From an uncultured Caulobacterales bacterium (GTDB lineage Bacteria > Pseudomonadota > Alphaproteobacteria > Caulobacterales > Caulobacteraceae): a stretch of DNA of 64,000 bases. The notes under the pieces were generated by a model. That model was not told the origin of the DNA and searched no databases. It saw nothing but the letters and a program-made list of their open reading frames with translations. The translations under genes were made by a program, and so were the position numbers. Below, in pieces: positions 1-13,470 of this stretch (its first letter is position 1; each line of letters begins with the position of its first letter). The DNA is taken from NCBI GenBank assembly GCA_903837135.1, contig CAILTK010000041.1, positions 1 to 64,000 of the forward strand. The letters run 5' to 3'.

Positions 1-1
1 C

Positions 2-2005
<2,004 letters not shown>

Positions 2006-2339
2006 GCCCGAACTTCAGCTGAGCATGGCGGCCCGGGAGCGATCCCGGGCCGTTTCGCTGTTTGGGGAGGCGTGAGCCTCACGGGAGGATTTCACGCAGC
2101 GGGGGGCGCTTTCCTCCCCGTCGGGGTGGCGGTGTCCGCCGTTCTGAGATCTTGAATTTGAACCACCAACGTCGCGGATCTCACGAACCCGCGCTTCTTT
2201 CGTCCCATCGATCGCCCTGTCGAACAACGGATCGTCGTGCGCCCAAGGCGCAATAGCCAATCCTTTGCTTGTCACCCTCGCGTTCGTGCCGTCGGTGAGG
2301 TTCGTGGCCGAACCTGAAAAAACACCCTGCGCCCTGGAA
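2006..2339. other. Intergenic region between convergent rpoC and cutC
   Basis: Both neighbours end here, so no promoter for them is expected. Apart from the rpoC terminator I see no gene with a convincing start, no tRNA and no clear repeat. Short open frames in this stretch are unsupported. Confidence 0.6.
2029..2063 (+). terminator. Rho-independent terminator after rpoC
   Basis: A perfect 10-bp GC-rich stem (2029-2038 with 2043-2052) closes on a GCGA loop. It is followed by the T-rich stretch TTTCGCTGTTT. Its position 24 bases after the rpoC stop fits the end of the rpoBC transcript. Confidence 0.8.
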
Positions 2340-3074
2340 TCAGCGACCTAACGCAGCGCGGGCAGCGGCCACCGAAGCCGCATCGGTCTCCGCCTGCTCA
2401 GCCAAGTCGAAGCCCAGGGCCTGCAGGCGTTCCGGGCGCGCGACCGCGAGACGCTTCCGGCTGAACGAGCCGTGTACTTCGCGCACGCCGGCGCCCTCCA
2501 CCAGCGCCCGCACGTTCGTCGGCGTGACGCCCGAACCGGCCATCACGCCGATCCGGCCGGCGGCGCGATCCACGAGCGCGCGCAGGCGGTCCGCGCCGGC
2601 CGGGGCGGTCGGCTCGCCGCCCGAGGTCAGCACCCGCTCGAAACCCAGCGCGATGGCGGTCTCCAGCGCGGCGTCGAGGTCGGGGGCCACGTCGAAGGCG
2701 CGGTGGAGGGTCAGGCCGAGCCCGGACGCATGCTCGACCAGCCGGGCGAGGACGTCGGCGTCGAGGGAGCCGTCGGCGCGACTGGCGCCCAGCACCACGC
2801 CCGGCAGGCCGGCGCCCCGGGCCGCGTCGATGTCGCCGCGCATGACGTCGATCTCGGCCGGGCTGAAGCAGAAGTCGCCGGGCCGCGGGCGGATCATGGC
2901 GTAGGCGGGCCTGGACTGCCGCGCCGCCAGCCGCATCAGGCCGGGGACGGGGGTCAGCCCCGACAGGGCCAGGGCCGAGCAGAGCTCGATCCGGTCCGCG
3001 CCGCCGGCCAGCGCCGCCATGAGGCCGTCGGCGCCATCGACGCACACTTCCAGGAGGCAGTCGCCGAGGATCAT
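2340..3074 (-). CDS. cutC: Copper homeostasis protein CutC family
   Basis: A 244-residue TIM-barrel protein of the CutC family, the same length as the E. coli protein (248). It begins MILGDCLLEVCVDG and contains the family stretches GGADRIELCSAL, MIRPRPGDFCFS, LTLHRAFD and VLTSGG. A cytoplasmic role in copper tolerance is the historical assignment, but the biochemical function is unsettled. The upstream ATG at 3074 was chosen because homologues start this way; a much longer open frame on this strand runs antisense through the next two genes and is not real. The gene is divergent from the glycosylasparaginase gene at 3162, leaving about 87 bases for two promoters. Confidence 0.93.
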   Translation of the reverse strand: MILGDCLLEVCVDGADGLMAALAGGADRIELCSALALSGLTPVPGLMRLAARQSRPAYAMIRPRPGDFCFSPAEIDVMRGDIDAARGAGLPGVVLGASRADGSLDADVLARLVEHASGLGLTLHRAFDVAPDLDAALETAIALGFERVLTSGGEPTAPAGADRLRALVDRAAGRIGVMAGSGVTPTNVRALVEGAGVREVHGSFSRKRLAVARPERLQALGFDLAEQAETDAASVAAARAALGR

Positions 3075-3161
3075 GGCGGGGGGACTCGCTTTCGGTTGGC
3101 GGACGGCCAAGGCTAAGGCAGGGTCGGCGCCAAGACCACCGCACTCGCAGAGGATACCTGG

Positions 3162-4181
3162 ATGATCGATCGCCGCGGACTGCTCATGGCCTCGCTCGCC
3201 GCGCCGTCGGCCCTGGCCCTTGGCGCGCCCGCCTCGGCGGCCTCGCCGGGCGCGGTCAAGCTCGGCCGGCCGTGCGTGATCTCCACCTGGGACTTCGGCG
3301 TCGCCGCCACCCAGGCCGCCTGGGCCGTCCTGTCCAGGGGCGGCCGGGCGCTCGACGCGGTGGAGGCGGGCGCGCGCGTGCCTGAGGCCGACCTCAAGAA
3401 CCACAGCGTCGGCCGCGCCGGCTACCCGGACCGCGACGGCCACGTCACCCTTGACGCCTCGATCATGGACGAGCACGGCGGCTGCGGCGCCGTGGCGGGC
3501 CTCGAGCACATCGCCCATCCGATCTCGGTGGCGCGCCGGGTGATGGAGAAGACGCCGCACGTGCTGCTGGTCGGCGACGGCGCCCTGCAGTTCGCCATCG
3601 AGCAGGGCTTTCCGCGCGAGGAGCTGCTGACGCCCGAGTCCCGCAAGGCCTGGCAGGCGTGGCTGAAGACCAATCGCTACACGCCGGTCGCCAACAGCGA
3701 GGTCGGGACCTACGGGAAAAGCGCTCTGGGGACACCCGGCGGAAAAAACAACCACGACACCATCGGCATGCTGGCGATGGACGCGGCCGGCAACCTTTCG
3801 GGCGCCTGCACCACCAGCGGCATGGCCTGGAAGCTGCGCGGGCGGGTGGGCGACAGCCCGATCATCGGCGCCGGCCTCTATGTCGACAACGAGGTCGGCG
3901 GCGCGACGTCCACGGGGGTCGGCGAGGAGGTGATCCGCAACTGCGGCAGCTTCCTGGTGGTGGAGCTGATGCGCCAGGGCCGTTCGCCGCAGGACGCCTG
4001 CAAGGAGGCGGTGGCGCGGATCGTGCGCAAGAACCCCGGCGCCAAGGACCTGCAGGTCGGCTTCCTGGCCCTCAGCAAGACCGGCGAAGTCGGCGCCTGG
4101 GCGATTCAGTCGGGCTTCACCTATGCTCTCTGCGACGCGGCCAAACAGGACGCCCTGCTGCCGAGCGGGAGCTTCACGTAG
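3162..4181 (+). CDS. N(4)-(beta-N-acetylglucosaminyl)-L-asparaginase family (Ntn hydrolase), Tat-exported
   Basis: A glycosylasparaginase-family Ntn hydrolase of 339 residues. The family is made as a precursor that cleaves itself before a threonine, which becomes the N-terminal nucleophile. That site is visible as NNHDTIG with Thr200. The downstream substrate-site segment GRVGDSPIIGAGLY follows, then EVGGATSTGVGE. The N-terminus carries a twin-arginine-type signal (MIDRRGLLMASLAAP, cleavage probably after ASA), so the enzyme should be periplasmic. It probably hydrolyses beta-aspartyl or glycosyl-asparagine compounds; the exact substrate is not shown. It is transcribed toward fhs with a hairpin between. 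Confidence 0.9.
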   Translation: MIDRRGLLMASLAAPSALALGAPASAASPGAVKLGRPCVISTWDFGVAATQAAWAVLSRGGRALDAVEAGARVPEADLKNHSVGRAGYPDRDGHVTLDASIMDEHGGCGAVAGLEHIAHPISVARRVMEKTPHVLLVGDGALQFAIEQGFPREELLTPESRKAWQAWLKTNRYTPVANSEVGTYGKSALGTPGGKNNHDTIGMLAMDAAGNLSGACTTSGMAWKLRGRVGDSPIIGAGLYVDNEVGGATSTGVGEEVIRNCGSFLVVELMRQGRSPQDACKEAVARIVRKNPGAKDLQVGFLALSKTGEVGAWAIQSGFTYALCDAAKQDALLPSGSFT

Positions 4182-4220
4182 GCCTCTTGTCACTGCCCAT
4201 GAAGGGGAGGGACAAGAGGC
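4182..4220 (+). terminator. Hairpin between the glycosylasparaginase gene and fhs
   Basis: A perfect 10-bp inverted repeat (GCCTCTTGTC at 4182-4191, complement at 4211-4220) starts right after the stop codon. The loop is 19 bases and no T-tract follows, so it may be an attenuating or mRNA-stabilising stem rather than a true terminator. Confidence 0.45.
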
Positions 4221-4259
4221 GCTTGCACCCGGCGCCCGCTCTCGGCCAAAACCACGCCC

Positions 4260-5930
4260 ATGAGCACCGATATCGAGATCGCCCAGGCGGCGGTGATGCG
4301 GCCGATCGCCGAGGTGGCGGCGCGGGCCGGGATTCCCGCCGACGCCCTGGAGCCGCACGGCAAGCACCTGGCCAAGCTCGACATGGCCTATCTCGAGCAG
4401 TTGCGCGCCCGGCCGCCCGGCAAGCTGGTGCTGGTCACCGCCATCAATCCGACCCCGCCGGGCGAGGGCAAGACCACCACCACCATCGGCCTCGGCGACG
4501 CGCTGAACCGGATCGGCCGCAAGGCGGTGATCGCCCTGCGTGAGCCGTCGCTCGGCCCGGTGTTCGGCCGCAAGGGCGGGGCGACCGGCGGCGGCTATGC
4601 GCAGGTGCTGCCGATGGAGGCGATCAACCTGCACTTCACCGGCGACTTCCACGCCATCACCACCGCCCACAACCTCCTTTCGGCCCTGCTCGACAACCAT
4701 CTCTACTGGGGCAATGCGCTCGACATCGATCCGCGCGGGATCGTCTGGCGGCGGGTGCTGGACGTGAACGACCGCGCGCTGCGCCAGGTGGCGACCAGCC
4801 TCGGCGACGGGGCCAACGGGGCGCCGCGGGAGACCGGCTTCGACATCACCGTCGCCTCGGAGGTGATGGCCATTCTCTGCCTGGCGTCCGATCTCGCCGA
4901 CCTCGAACGCCGGCTCGCCTCGATCGTGGTCGCGCGCACCCGGGCCGGAAAGCCGGTCACCGCGGGCGACCTCGAGGCGCCGGGCGCCATGGCGGCGCTG
5001 CTGAAGGAGGCCATCCAGCCCAATCTGGCCCAGTCGATCGAGGGAACGGCGGTGCTGGTGCACGGGGGCCCCTTCGCCAATATCGCTCACGGCTGCAATT
5101 CGGTGCTGGCGACCCGCGCCGCCCTGGCGCTCGGCGAGTTCGCGGTGACCGAGGCGGGCTTCGGCGCCGACCTCGGGGCGGAGAAGTTCCTCGACATCAA
5201 ATGCCGCGCGGCCGGCCTTGAGCCTTCGGCGGCGGTGGTGGTCGCCACCCTGCGCGCGTTGAAATACCAGGGCGGCGCCGACGGCAAACGCGTGTCGGAG
5301 CCGGACCTGGCGGCCCTGAGCCAGGGCCTCGCCAACCTCGGCCGCCACATCGAGAACCTGCAGGGCTTCGGCCTGCCCGTCGCGGTGGCGATCAACCGAT
5401 TCATCGGCGACACGGAGGCGGAGCACGAGGCGGTGCGCGACTACTGCGGCCGGCTCGGGGTCGAGGCCATCGTCTGCACCCACTGGGCGGACGGCGGCGT
5501 CGGCGCCGAGGCGCTCGCTCGCCACGTGGCGGATCTGGCCGACGCCGGAACGGCCCGATTCGCGCCGCTCTATCCGCTCGACCTGTCCCTGACCCAGAAG
5601 ATCGAGGCGGTCGCCAAGCGGATCTACCGGGCCGGCGGCGTGTCCTATTCCGCCCGGGCGGCCAGGGACCTCAAGCGGTTCGAGGCGGAGGGCTGGGGCG
5701 GCCTGCCGGTCTGCATGGCCAAGACGCCGTATTCGTTCTCGGCCGACGAGAGCCTGCGCGGCGCGCCCGAAGGCTTCATCCTGCCGGTGCGCGAGGTTCG
5801 CCTGTCCGCCGGCGCCGGCTTCGTGGTGGCCATCTGCGGCGAGGTGATGACCATGCCCGGCCTGCCGAGAATCCCCGCCGCGTCCCGCATTCGCCTCGCG
5901 CCCGACGGGCGGATCGAGGGTCTGTCGTAG
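4260..5930 (+). CDS. fhs: Formate--tetrahydrofolate ligase
   Basis: ATP-dependent synthesis of 10-formyl-tetrahydrofolate from formate and THF in the cytoplasm. The 556-residue length fits the bacterial family. The nucleotide-binding loop [15 protein letters not shown] lies near residues 63-77. It is followed by the family segments [26 protein letters not shown] and, near the middle, the [11 protein letters not shown] stretch. The product feeds purine and methionyl-tRNA formylation. It complements the serine hydroxymethyltransferase gene further along, though the two are not linked. It stands alone in transcription, with a hairpin just after it. Confidence 0.97.
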   Translation: MSTDIEIAQAAVMRPIAEVAARAGIPADALEPHGKHLAKLDMAYLEQLRARPPGKLVLVTAINPTPPGEGKTTTTIGLGDALNRIGRKAVIALREPSLGPVFGRKGGATGGGYAQVLPMEAINLHFTGDFHAITTAHNLLSALLDNHLYWGNALDIDPRGIVWRRVLDVNDRALRQVATSLGDGANGAPRETGFDITVASEVMAILCLASDLADLERRLASIVVARTRAGKPVTAGDLEAPGAMAALLKEAIQPNLAQSIEGTAVLVHGGPFANIAHGCNSVLATRAALALGEFAVTEAGFGADLGAEKFLDIKCRAAGLEPSAAVVVATLRALKYQGGADGKRVSEPDLAALSQGLANLGRHIENLQGFGLPVAVAINRFIGDTEAEHEAVRDYCGRLGVEAIVCTHWADGGVGAEALARHVADLADAGTARFAPLYPLDLSLTQKIEAVAKRIYRAGGVSYSARAARDLKRFEAEGWGGLPVCMAKTPYSFSADESLRGAPEGFILPVREVRLSAGAGFVVAICGEVMTMPGLPRIPAASRIRLAPDGRIEGLS

Positions 5931-5942
5931 GCAATTTCCCTA

Positions 5943-5969
5943 AGCTGCTTTCCCAGAGAGGGAGCAGCT
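5943..5969. terminator. Hairpin between convergent fhs and the 5980-6717 gene
   Basis: An imperfect stem (AGCTGC...CCC at 5943-5954 paired with GGGAGCAGCT at 5960-5969, two bulged T) lies exactly between two convergent stops. It probably acts as a weak bidirectional terminator. It has no clean T-tract. Confidence 0.4.
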
Positions 5970-5979
5970 GGCCGAGCCT

Positions 5980-6717
5980 CTACGGCGCTCTCACATGCCC
6001 GATGGCGCTGTCGGGCAGGCAGCCGCCGCCGAGGTTCGATCCGACGGAAGGGGCGGTCTCCCGCGCCTGGAAGCTCCCGCACGGCACGAACAGCGGCGAG
6101 TTCTGGTTGTCGCGCAGCGACCGCCTATGCTCGTCCGCGGCCGCCTGGGCCGCATAGGCGCCGCGCTTGGCGGGATCGATGGCCGAGAAGGTCTGTCCGC
6201 CCCGGGCGTCCTGGGCGAATCGCTCGGCGCAGCGGGCCTTTTCCTCGGCGGTGAGGTGGACGGCGTCGGGGGTTTCGCAGCCCACCGTGCCGCGCAGGAA
6301 GGCGCGCACGCCGCGCTCCGATTCGTCGTAGGGCAGGGGCCCCGGCGCGTTGCTGATCCCGGGCCGGCCGCTGGGCGCCTCGCCGGGCGACGGCGCGGCG
6401 ATCGGGGAGGGGGGCGCGTTCGCCGCCGTAGCGTGCGGCACGTGCACGCGCGGCAGCTGGATCTGCTTCACCGCCTGGCCCGACGTCGGCGCCTTTTCAC
6501 CGGCGACCTTCCGGGCCTGACTGCGCGCGTGCTCGAAGGAGGGCAGGAGGGTCACCGTCAGCGGCGGCTGGTCGACCTGGAGAAACTTCGGTTTGGGGAC
6601 GACCAGACCGATGGCGGCGAAGAACAAGAGGTGGAGGACGATCGACACACCGATCGCCGGCCCCGCTCCGCGGCGCCGTCGTCCTCTTTCGCCGCTGGTC
6701 GCTATTGATGTCACCAT
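5980..6717 (-). CDS. Inner-membrane-anchored hypothetical protein, TonB-like architecture
   Basis: A 245-residue protein starting MVTSIATSGERGRRRR, a basic cytoplasmic tail followed by one membrane segment (about residues 16-38, PAIGVSIVLHLLFFAAIGLVV). A proline/alanine-rich linker comes next, then a periplasmic domain with several cysteines (TVGCETPD, ARCAERF, VPCGSF, GGGCLPD). The N-terminal anchor resembles TonB or energy-transducer proteins, but I cannot see a TonB C-terminal domain, so the function is unknown. The ATG at 6717 was chosen over an upstream in-frame ATG because it leaves a normal positively charged N-terminus. The gene is divergent from the rpsL promoter region. Confidence 0.75.
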   Translation of the reverse strand: MVTSIATSGERGRRRRGAGPAIGVSIVLHLLFFAAIGLVVPKPKFLQVDQPPLTVTLLPSFEHARSQARKVAGEKAPTSGQAVKQIQLPRVHVPHATAANAPPSPIAAPSPGEAPSGRPGISNAPGPLPYDESERGVRAFLRGTVGCETPDAVHLTAEEKARCAERFAQDARGGQTFSAIDPAKRGAYAAQAAADEHRRSLRDNQNSPLFVPCGSFQARETAPSVGSNLGGGCLPDSAIGHVRAP

Positions 6718-7052
6718 GGTATGAAACCTAGCAAATAAGACCTCCCGGCGGCGGATGCGAGGCCGGCCGGGACGAAGACCGCCGGCGGCCACAGCGCTTG
6801 ACGCAGTGGGGGTTTGCGCGTATCAGCCGCCGCTCTTGAACGCGGGCTCGCCTGCGCTCCGGACAAAATTTGACGCAGGGCTGCGCCCGCCGGAACGCCC
6901 AAAGCGCGCGTCCCGGCCAAAGCTGCTATCTGCGTCTCAACCTCTCCGGCCCTCAGGGTCAAAAGCCCGGCCCCGGAAGGGGTCGATAGAACCGCGGAGT
7001 CGACCGGCCGAAAGGCGCAGGCTCCCCACGCATAAGGACACGACCCGGGCCC
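6718..7052. other. Leader and promoter region upstream of rpsL
   Basis: There is no gene in these 335 bases. The region separates the minus-strand membrane protein gene from rpsL and should hold the str-operon promoter and a long leader. A second TTGACGC lies near 6869 in addition to the candidate promoter listed separately. The ribosomal-protein S7 binding site used for feedback in E. coli lies between rpsL and rpsG, so it is not expected here. Confidence 0.5.
6798..6826 (+). promoter_or_regulatory. Candidate promoter for the str operon
   Basis: TTGACG (6798-6803), a 17-base spacer and TATCAG (6821-6826) resemble a sigma-70 promoter and the Caulobacter TTGACG -35 box. It would leave a leader of about 220 bases before rpsL. 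This rests on pattern only. Confidence 0.35.
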
Positions 7053-7424
7053 ATGCCTACGATCAACCAGCTCATCCGCAAGCCGCGCCAGCCCAAGCCG
7101 AGCCGCAACAAGGTTCCGGCCCTGAAGGGCTCGCCGCAGCGCCGCGGCGTCTGCACGCGCGTCTACACGACCACGCCGAAGAAGCCGAACTCGGCGCTTC
7201 GGAAGGTGGCCAAGGTGCGTCTGACCTCGGGCATCGAAGCGGTGTGCTACATCCCGGGCGAAGGCCACAATCTGCAGGAGCACTCGGTGGTGCTGATCCG
7301 CGGCGGCCGGGTGAAGGACCTTCCGGGCGTCCGCTACCACATCCTGCGCGGCGTGCTCGACACGCAGGGCGTGAAGAACCGCAAGCAACGCCGTTCGCAC
7401 TACGGCGCCAAGCGTCCGAAATGA
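7053..7424 (+). CDS. rpsL: 30S ribosomal protein S12
   Basis: The decoding-centre protein of the small ribosomal subunit, 123 residues, full length. The segments [18 protein letters not shown] and [16 protein letters not shown] are intact. Both lysines of the PKKPNS motif (residues 43 and 44) and the lysine of RVKDLPG are wild type, so classical streptomycin-resistance substitutions are absent. It is the first gene of the str operon, followed by a REP-type hairpin and then rpsG. Confidence 0.99.
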   Translation: MPTINQLIRKPRQPKPSRNKVPALKGSPQRRGVCTRVYTTTPKKPNSALRKVAKVRLTSGIEAVCYIPGEGHNLQEHSVVLIRGGRVKDLPGVRYHILRGVLDTQGVKNRKQRRSHYGAKRPK

Positions 7425-7461
7425 TCCGGCGCTTCTGAGCGACAGATCATCCCCGCCGCAG

Positions 7462-7490
7462 GTCATCCCCGTCTAGGCGGGGATCCAGAC
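7462..7490. repeat. REP-type palindrome between rpsL and rpsG
   Basis: The sequence around ATCCCCG(7465-7471)/CGGGGAT(7478-7484), flanked by GTC and CCAGAC, is the common alphaproteobacterial extragenic palindrome. It lies inside the 93-base rpsL-rpsG spacer, an uncommon place for a REP because the two genes are cotranscribed. It could stabilise or attenuate the transcript. Confidence 0.6.
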
Positions 7491-7517
7491 AACGAATCAA
7501 GAAGAGAGACTTAACCC

Positions 7518-7991
7518 ATGTCCCGCCGTCACCGCGCAGAGAAGCGCGAAGTCCTGCCGGATCCCAAGTTTGGCGACGTCATCCTGACCAAGTTCATGAA
7601 CTACGTCATGTACGAAGGTAAGAAGGCCGTGGCCGAGAACATCGTGTACGGCGCGTTCGACATCATCGAACAGAAGCGCCGCGACATGGACGTGATCGCC
7701 GTGTTCCACACCGCCCTCGACAACGTCGCGCCGGCGATCGAAGTGCGCAGCCGCCGCGTCGGCGGCGCCACCTACCAGGTTCCGGTGGAAGTGCGCCCCG
7801 ACCGGCGCCGCGCCCTGGCCATCCGCTGGCTGGTGAACGCCGCGCGCAATCGCGGGGAGAACACCATGACCGAGAAGCTGGCCGGCGAACTGCTCGACGC
7901 CTCGAACAATCGGGGTACGGCGGTGAAGAAGCGCGAGGATACGCACAAGATGGCCGAGGCCAACCGCGCCTTCTCGCATTATCGCTGGTAA
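7518..7991 (+). CDS. rpsG: 30S ribosomal protein S7
   Basis: The primary 16S rRNA-binding protein that nucleates assembly of the 30S head, 157 residues. It starts [16 protein letters not shown] and carries the family segments [28 protein letters not shown] and the C-terminal [21 protein letters not shown]. An AGAGAGAC stretch precedes the ATG. It is the second gene of the str operon. Confidence 0.99.
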   Translation: MSRRHRAEKREVLPDPKFGDVILTKFMNYVMYEGKKAVAENIVYGAFDIIEQKRRDMDVIAVFHTALDNVAPAIEVRSRRVGGATYQVPVEVRPDRRRALAIRWLVNAARNRGENTMTEKLAGELLDASNNRGTAVKKREDTHKMAEANRAFSHYRW

Positions 7992-8010
7992 TCACCATAT
8001 GGGAGCGACG

Positions 8011-8035
8011 GCGCCGGCCTCGGCCGGTGCTTCCT
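8011..8035 (+). terminator. Weak hairpin after rpsG
   Basis: GCGCCGGCC (8011-8019) pairs with GGCCGGTGC (8022-8030) with one G-U, followed by TTCCTT. It lies in the 133-base rpsG-fusA spacer and may partially attenuate transcription into fusA. Confidence 0.35.
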
Positions 8036-8124
8036 TGTGCGGAGGGTTTGAGCTAAACCCCCCGCCGACTCACGAACGCCCCCATCGTTACGCTTGAACG
8101 CCCGACCGCAGAGCCCGTTTTCCC

Positions 8125-10203
<2,079 letters not shown>

Positions 10204-10257
10204 CTTTTTTCCTCGGAAAAAAGCGGATTGAAATGCTTGTCGATTTCCTAGAAATCG
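10204..10257 (+). promoter_or_regulatory. Two AT-rich hairpins in the fusA-tuf spacer
   Basis: The first inverted repeat starts right after the fusA stop: CTTTTTTCC (10204-10212) with GGAAAAAAG (10215-10223). The second is CGATTTC (10241-10247) with GAAATCG (10251-10257). They stand out in GC-rich DNA. They could mark a processing site or a separate tuf promoter; function is inferred from position only. Confidence 0.4.
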
Positions 10258-10311
10258 TCGGGCCCACACCCCCAGAAGAGGACCCCGTTCTGGGGCCGGA
10301 GCTAGAGAAAA

Positions 10312-11502
<1,191 letters not shown>

Positions 11503-11518
11503 CCGGCCCTTCGGGTCG

Positions 11519-11537
11519 CCTCCCCCAGAGGGGGAGG
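11519..11537. terminator. Hairpin after tuf
   Basis: CCTCCCCC (11519-11526) pairs perfectly with GGGGGAGG (11530-11537) around an AGA loop, 16 bases after the tuf stop. No T-tract follows, so it may be a REP-like stem as well as a terminator. Confidence 0.5.
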
Positions 11538-11544
11538 AGCTTGA

Positions 11545-11760
11545 TCAAGCGTCGGGTTTCACCCGCCGATCATTTTGCGCCGCCGGGGAGCGATCCTCGG
11601 CGGCGCTTTTGTTTTGGGCCGGGCCGGCGCCGCGGCTCTCTCCCGTCGCGGGATCGGTGCGCGTCTTGGCGGATTTGGTTCCCGCCGATCCGGTGGCGGC
11701 CTTGGGGGGCTCGCCGGCCTTCATGTTCTCGTTCTCGGGATCGCGCGTGGCGCTGGGCAT
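11545..11760 (-). CDS. Small hydrophilic hypothetical protein
   Basis: A 71-residue low-complexity protein (MPSATRDPENENMKAGEPPKA...), rich in Ala, Pro, Lys and Asp, with no membrane segment or recognisable domain. It probably lacks a fixed fold. A GGAG ribosome-binding site lies 8 bases before the ATG, which is the main support for it being real. It sits in the gap between tuf and the membrane protein gene at 11824, on the same strand as the latter. No function can be assigned. Confidence 0.5.
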   Translation of the reverse strand: MPSATRDPENENMKAGEPPKAATGSAGTKSAKTRTDPATGESRGAGPAQNKSAAEDRSPAAQNDRRVKPDA

Positions 11761-11823
11761 GAGACGTCTCCTTCGGCCGGGAAACGGCCGAGGAGGCCGA
11801 TGCGATCCGGCCGCCGCGGGGCG

Positions 11824-12354
11824 CTATTCCCGTGCCCGCCGCAACACCGCCTCCAGCCGCGCAAACCAGCGCCGCGCCACCTGAACGGCGGCGTCGGGGC
11901 CGGGGTCGTCGCGGCGGCCGGCGTCGCTTGGGGTGTAGAGTTCGAACTCGAAGTCCGGGTCGTGGGGGTCGTCGAACACGAAGCGCAGGGTCACCCGGCT
12001 GACGTCGGGAGAGACCTGGTCGAGCGGCCTGCGGCACTCGCCGCGGCTGGCGCGGGCCGCGACGGCGCCGTCGAAGATCAGCTCCGCGCCCACCAGTTCG
12101 TCGAGGTCGTACACCAGGCCGGGGTCGCCGGGACCGCGCACGATGGCCAGTTTACGCTCGTCGATGGCCAGGGCCGCGCCCTGGCCCCGCGCCGGGGCCA
12201 GCGACAGAACCTCGGGCGGCCCGGCCAGGCCGAGCTGCAGCCTGCGCGTCACCCTCTGTCCCGGCTCCAGCCACCAGGCCGCCACCGCGACCAGCGCCAT
12301 GCCCCCGGCGGAGACGACGCCGATCAGCAGCAGGATCATCAGCCCCTTGTCCAT
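11824..12354 (-). CDS. Hypothetical single-pass membrane protein
   Basis: A 176-residue protein with an N-terminal membrane segment (about residues 5-28, MILLLIGVVSAGGMALVAVAAWW). A soluble domain follows, including LYDLDELVGAELIFDGAVAA-like segments and FVFDDPHDPDFEFELYTP. It has no signal-peptidase site that I can see, so it is probably anchored in the inner membrane facing one side. The domain resembles small alphaproteobacterial hypothetical proteins, and I do not recognise a named family. It lies downstream of xth on the same strand, 93 bases away. Confidence 0.7.
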   Translation of the reverse strand: MDKGLMILLLIGVVSAGGMALVAVAAWWLEPGQRVTRRLQLGLAGPPEVLSLAPARGQGAALAIDERKLAIVRGPGDPGLVYDLDELVGAELIFDGAVAARASRGECRRPLDQVSPDVSRVTLRFVFDDPHDPDFEFELYTPSDAGRRDDPGPDAAVQVARRWFARLEAVLRRARE

Positions 12355-12447
12355 GGCCGCCGAGCTTACGCGGATTCTGGCCGCGTCACGCCAAGCCGTC
12401 GACGAAGGGAAGGTTCGCCGCGGAGCGCGCGGACGAGGCGCGGAGCC

Positions 12448-13227
12448 TCAATCGGCAAAGTTCGCCACCACCGGCACATGGTCGGAGGGCTTTTCCATGG
12501 CGCGGGCGTCGCGGTGGACGACGCAGGCGGTGAGGCGCTCGGCGGCGGGCGGTGACAGGAACAGGTGGTCGATGCGGATGCCGTGGTTCCGCTGCCAGGC
12601 GCCCGCCTGATAGTCCCAGAAGGTGTAGGCGTGCGGATCCTCGCCGACCTCGGCCTGGGCCTCGGTCAGGCCGAGGTGTTTCAGCGCCCGCCAGGCGGCG
12701 CGGCTCTCGGGCTGGAACAGGGCGTCGCCGAGCCAGCTCGCCGGGTTGTCGGCGTCCTCGGGTTCGGGGATGACGTTGTAGTCGCCGGCCAGCACGAAGG
12801 CTTCCTCGAGCGCCAGAAGCCCGGCGGCGTGACGGCGCAGCCGCTCCATCCAGCCCAGCTTGTAGGCGAACTTGTCGGTCCCGATCGGATTGCCGTTGGG
12901 CAGGTAGAGGCCGCCGACCCGGATCGGCCGCGGCGAGGCGATCACGCCCTCGATGTAGCGGGCCTGGAGGTCCTCGTCGTCGCCGGGCAGGCCGCGCCGC
13001 ACGTCCTCGATCGGGAACTTCGACAGCAGGGCGACGCCGTTATAGGTCTTCTGGCCGTGGGTCTCCACGTTGTAGCCGAGCGACTCGAACGGCTCGCGCG
13101 GGAACTTCTCGTCGATGCATTTCAGCTCCTGCAGGCAGGCCACGTCGGGCTTGGCGAGCTGGAACCAGGCCAGCACCGTCTCCAGCCGCGCGTTGATCGA
13201 GTTGACGTTCCAGGTGGCGATCTGCAT
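12448..13227 (-). CDS. xth: Exodeoxyribonuclease III
   Basis: The ExoIII/AP endonuclease of base excision repair, cleaving at abasic sites and removing 3' blocks. It has 259 residues, close to the usual 260-270. The magnesium-dependent catalytic motifs are present: MQIATWNVNSINAR at the N-terminus, LQELK (metal-binding Glu34), LAGDYNVIP (Asp/Asn), IDHLFLS and the C-terminal SDHVPVV with the catalytic His. The ATG is directly supported by the canonical family N-terminus. It is followed on the same strand by the 11824 membrane protein gene. Confidence 0.97.
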   Translation of the reverse strand: MQIATWNVNSINARLETVLAWFQLAKPDVACLQELKCIDEKFPREPFESLGYNVETHGQKTYNGVALLSKFPIEDVRRGLPGDDEDLQARYIEGVIASPRPIRVGGLYLPNGNPIGTDKFAYKLGWMERLRRHAAGLLALEEAFVLAGDYNVIPEPEDADNPASWLGDALFQPESRAAWRALKHLGLTEAQAEVGEDPHAYTFWDYQAGAWQRNHGIRIDHLFLSPPAAERLTACVVHRDARAMEKPSDHVPVVANFAD

Positions 13228-13293
13228 GCGCCATCAATGCCGCGACGGGGCCGGTTTGCAAACCTCCGAGGCGCGCAGCTTCCCTTTTGTCGT

Positions 13294-13430
13294 CATCCCG
13301 GAAAGGCCGTAGGCCTTGTCCGGGACCGAAGCTCGCAAGCAAGCCCGCCGCGCCGCAGGGGGCGGGCGCAAAAGCCGGGGCGTGCTGCAAAACGGGTCCA
13401 GGACAAGCGCTGCGCGCTCTCCGGGACGAC
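13294..13430. repeat. Pair of inverted REP-type hairpins between bpt and xth
   Basis: Two stems with CCCGGA/TCCGGG cores occupy most of the 243-base gap. One lies at about 13294-13326 (around AAGGCC-GTA-GGCCTT) and the second, in the opposite orientation, at about 13396-13430 (GGACAAGCGC...). Such paired palindromes are the usual BIME arrangement. No gene is seen here. Confidence 0.55.
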
Positions 13431-13470
13431 GACCGAGGGGGGGCGGAGCTTGCCGTTCTTCCCTGCGGCC

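Noticed and set aside
2340-5525. A 1061-codon minus-strand open frame
   Set aside because: Only its last 244 codons are cutC. The rest is antisense to the glycosylasparaginase and fhs genes and is open because of high GC third positions.
11503-11544. Start of an S10 operon after tuf
   Set aside because: The next genes are on the minus strand and none is a ribosomal protein.
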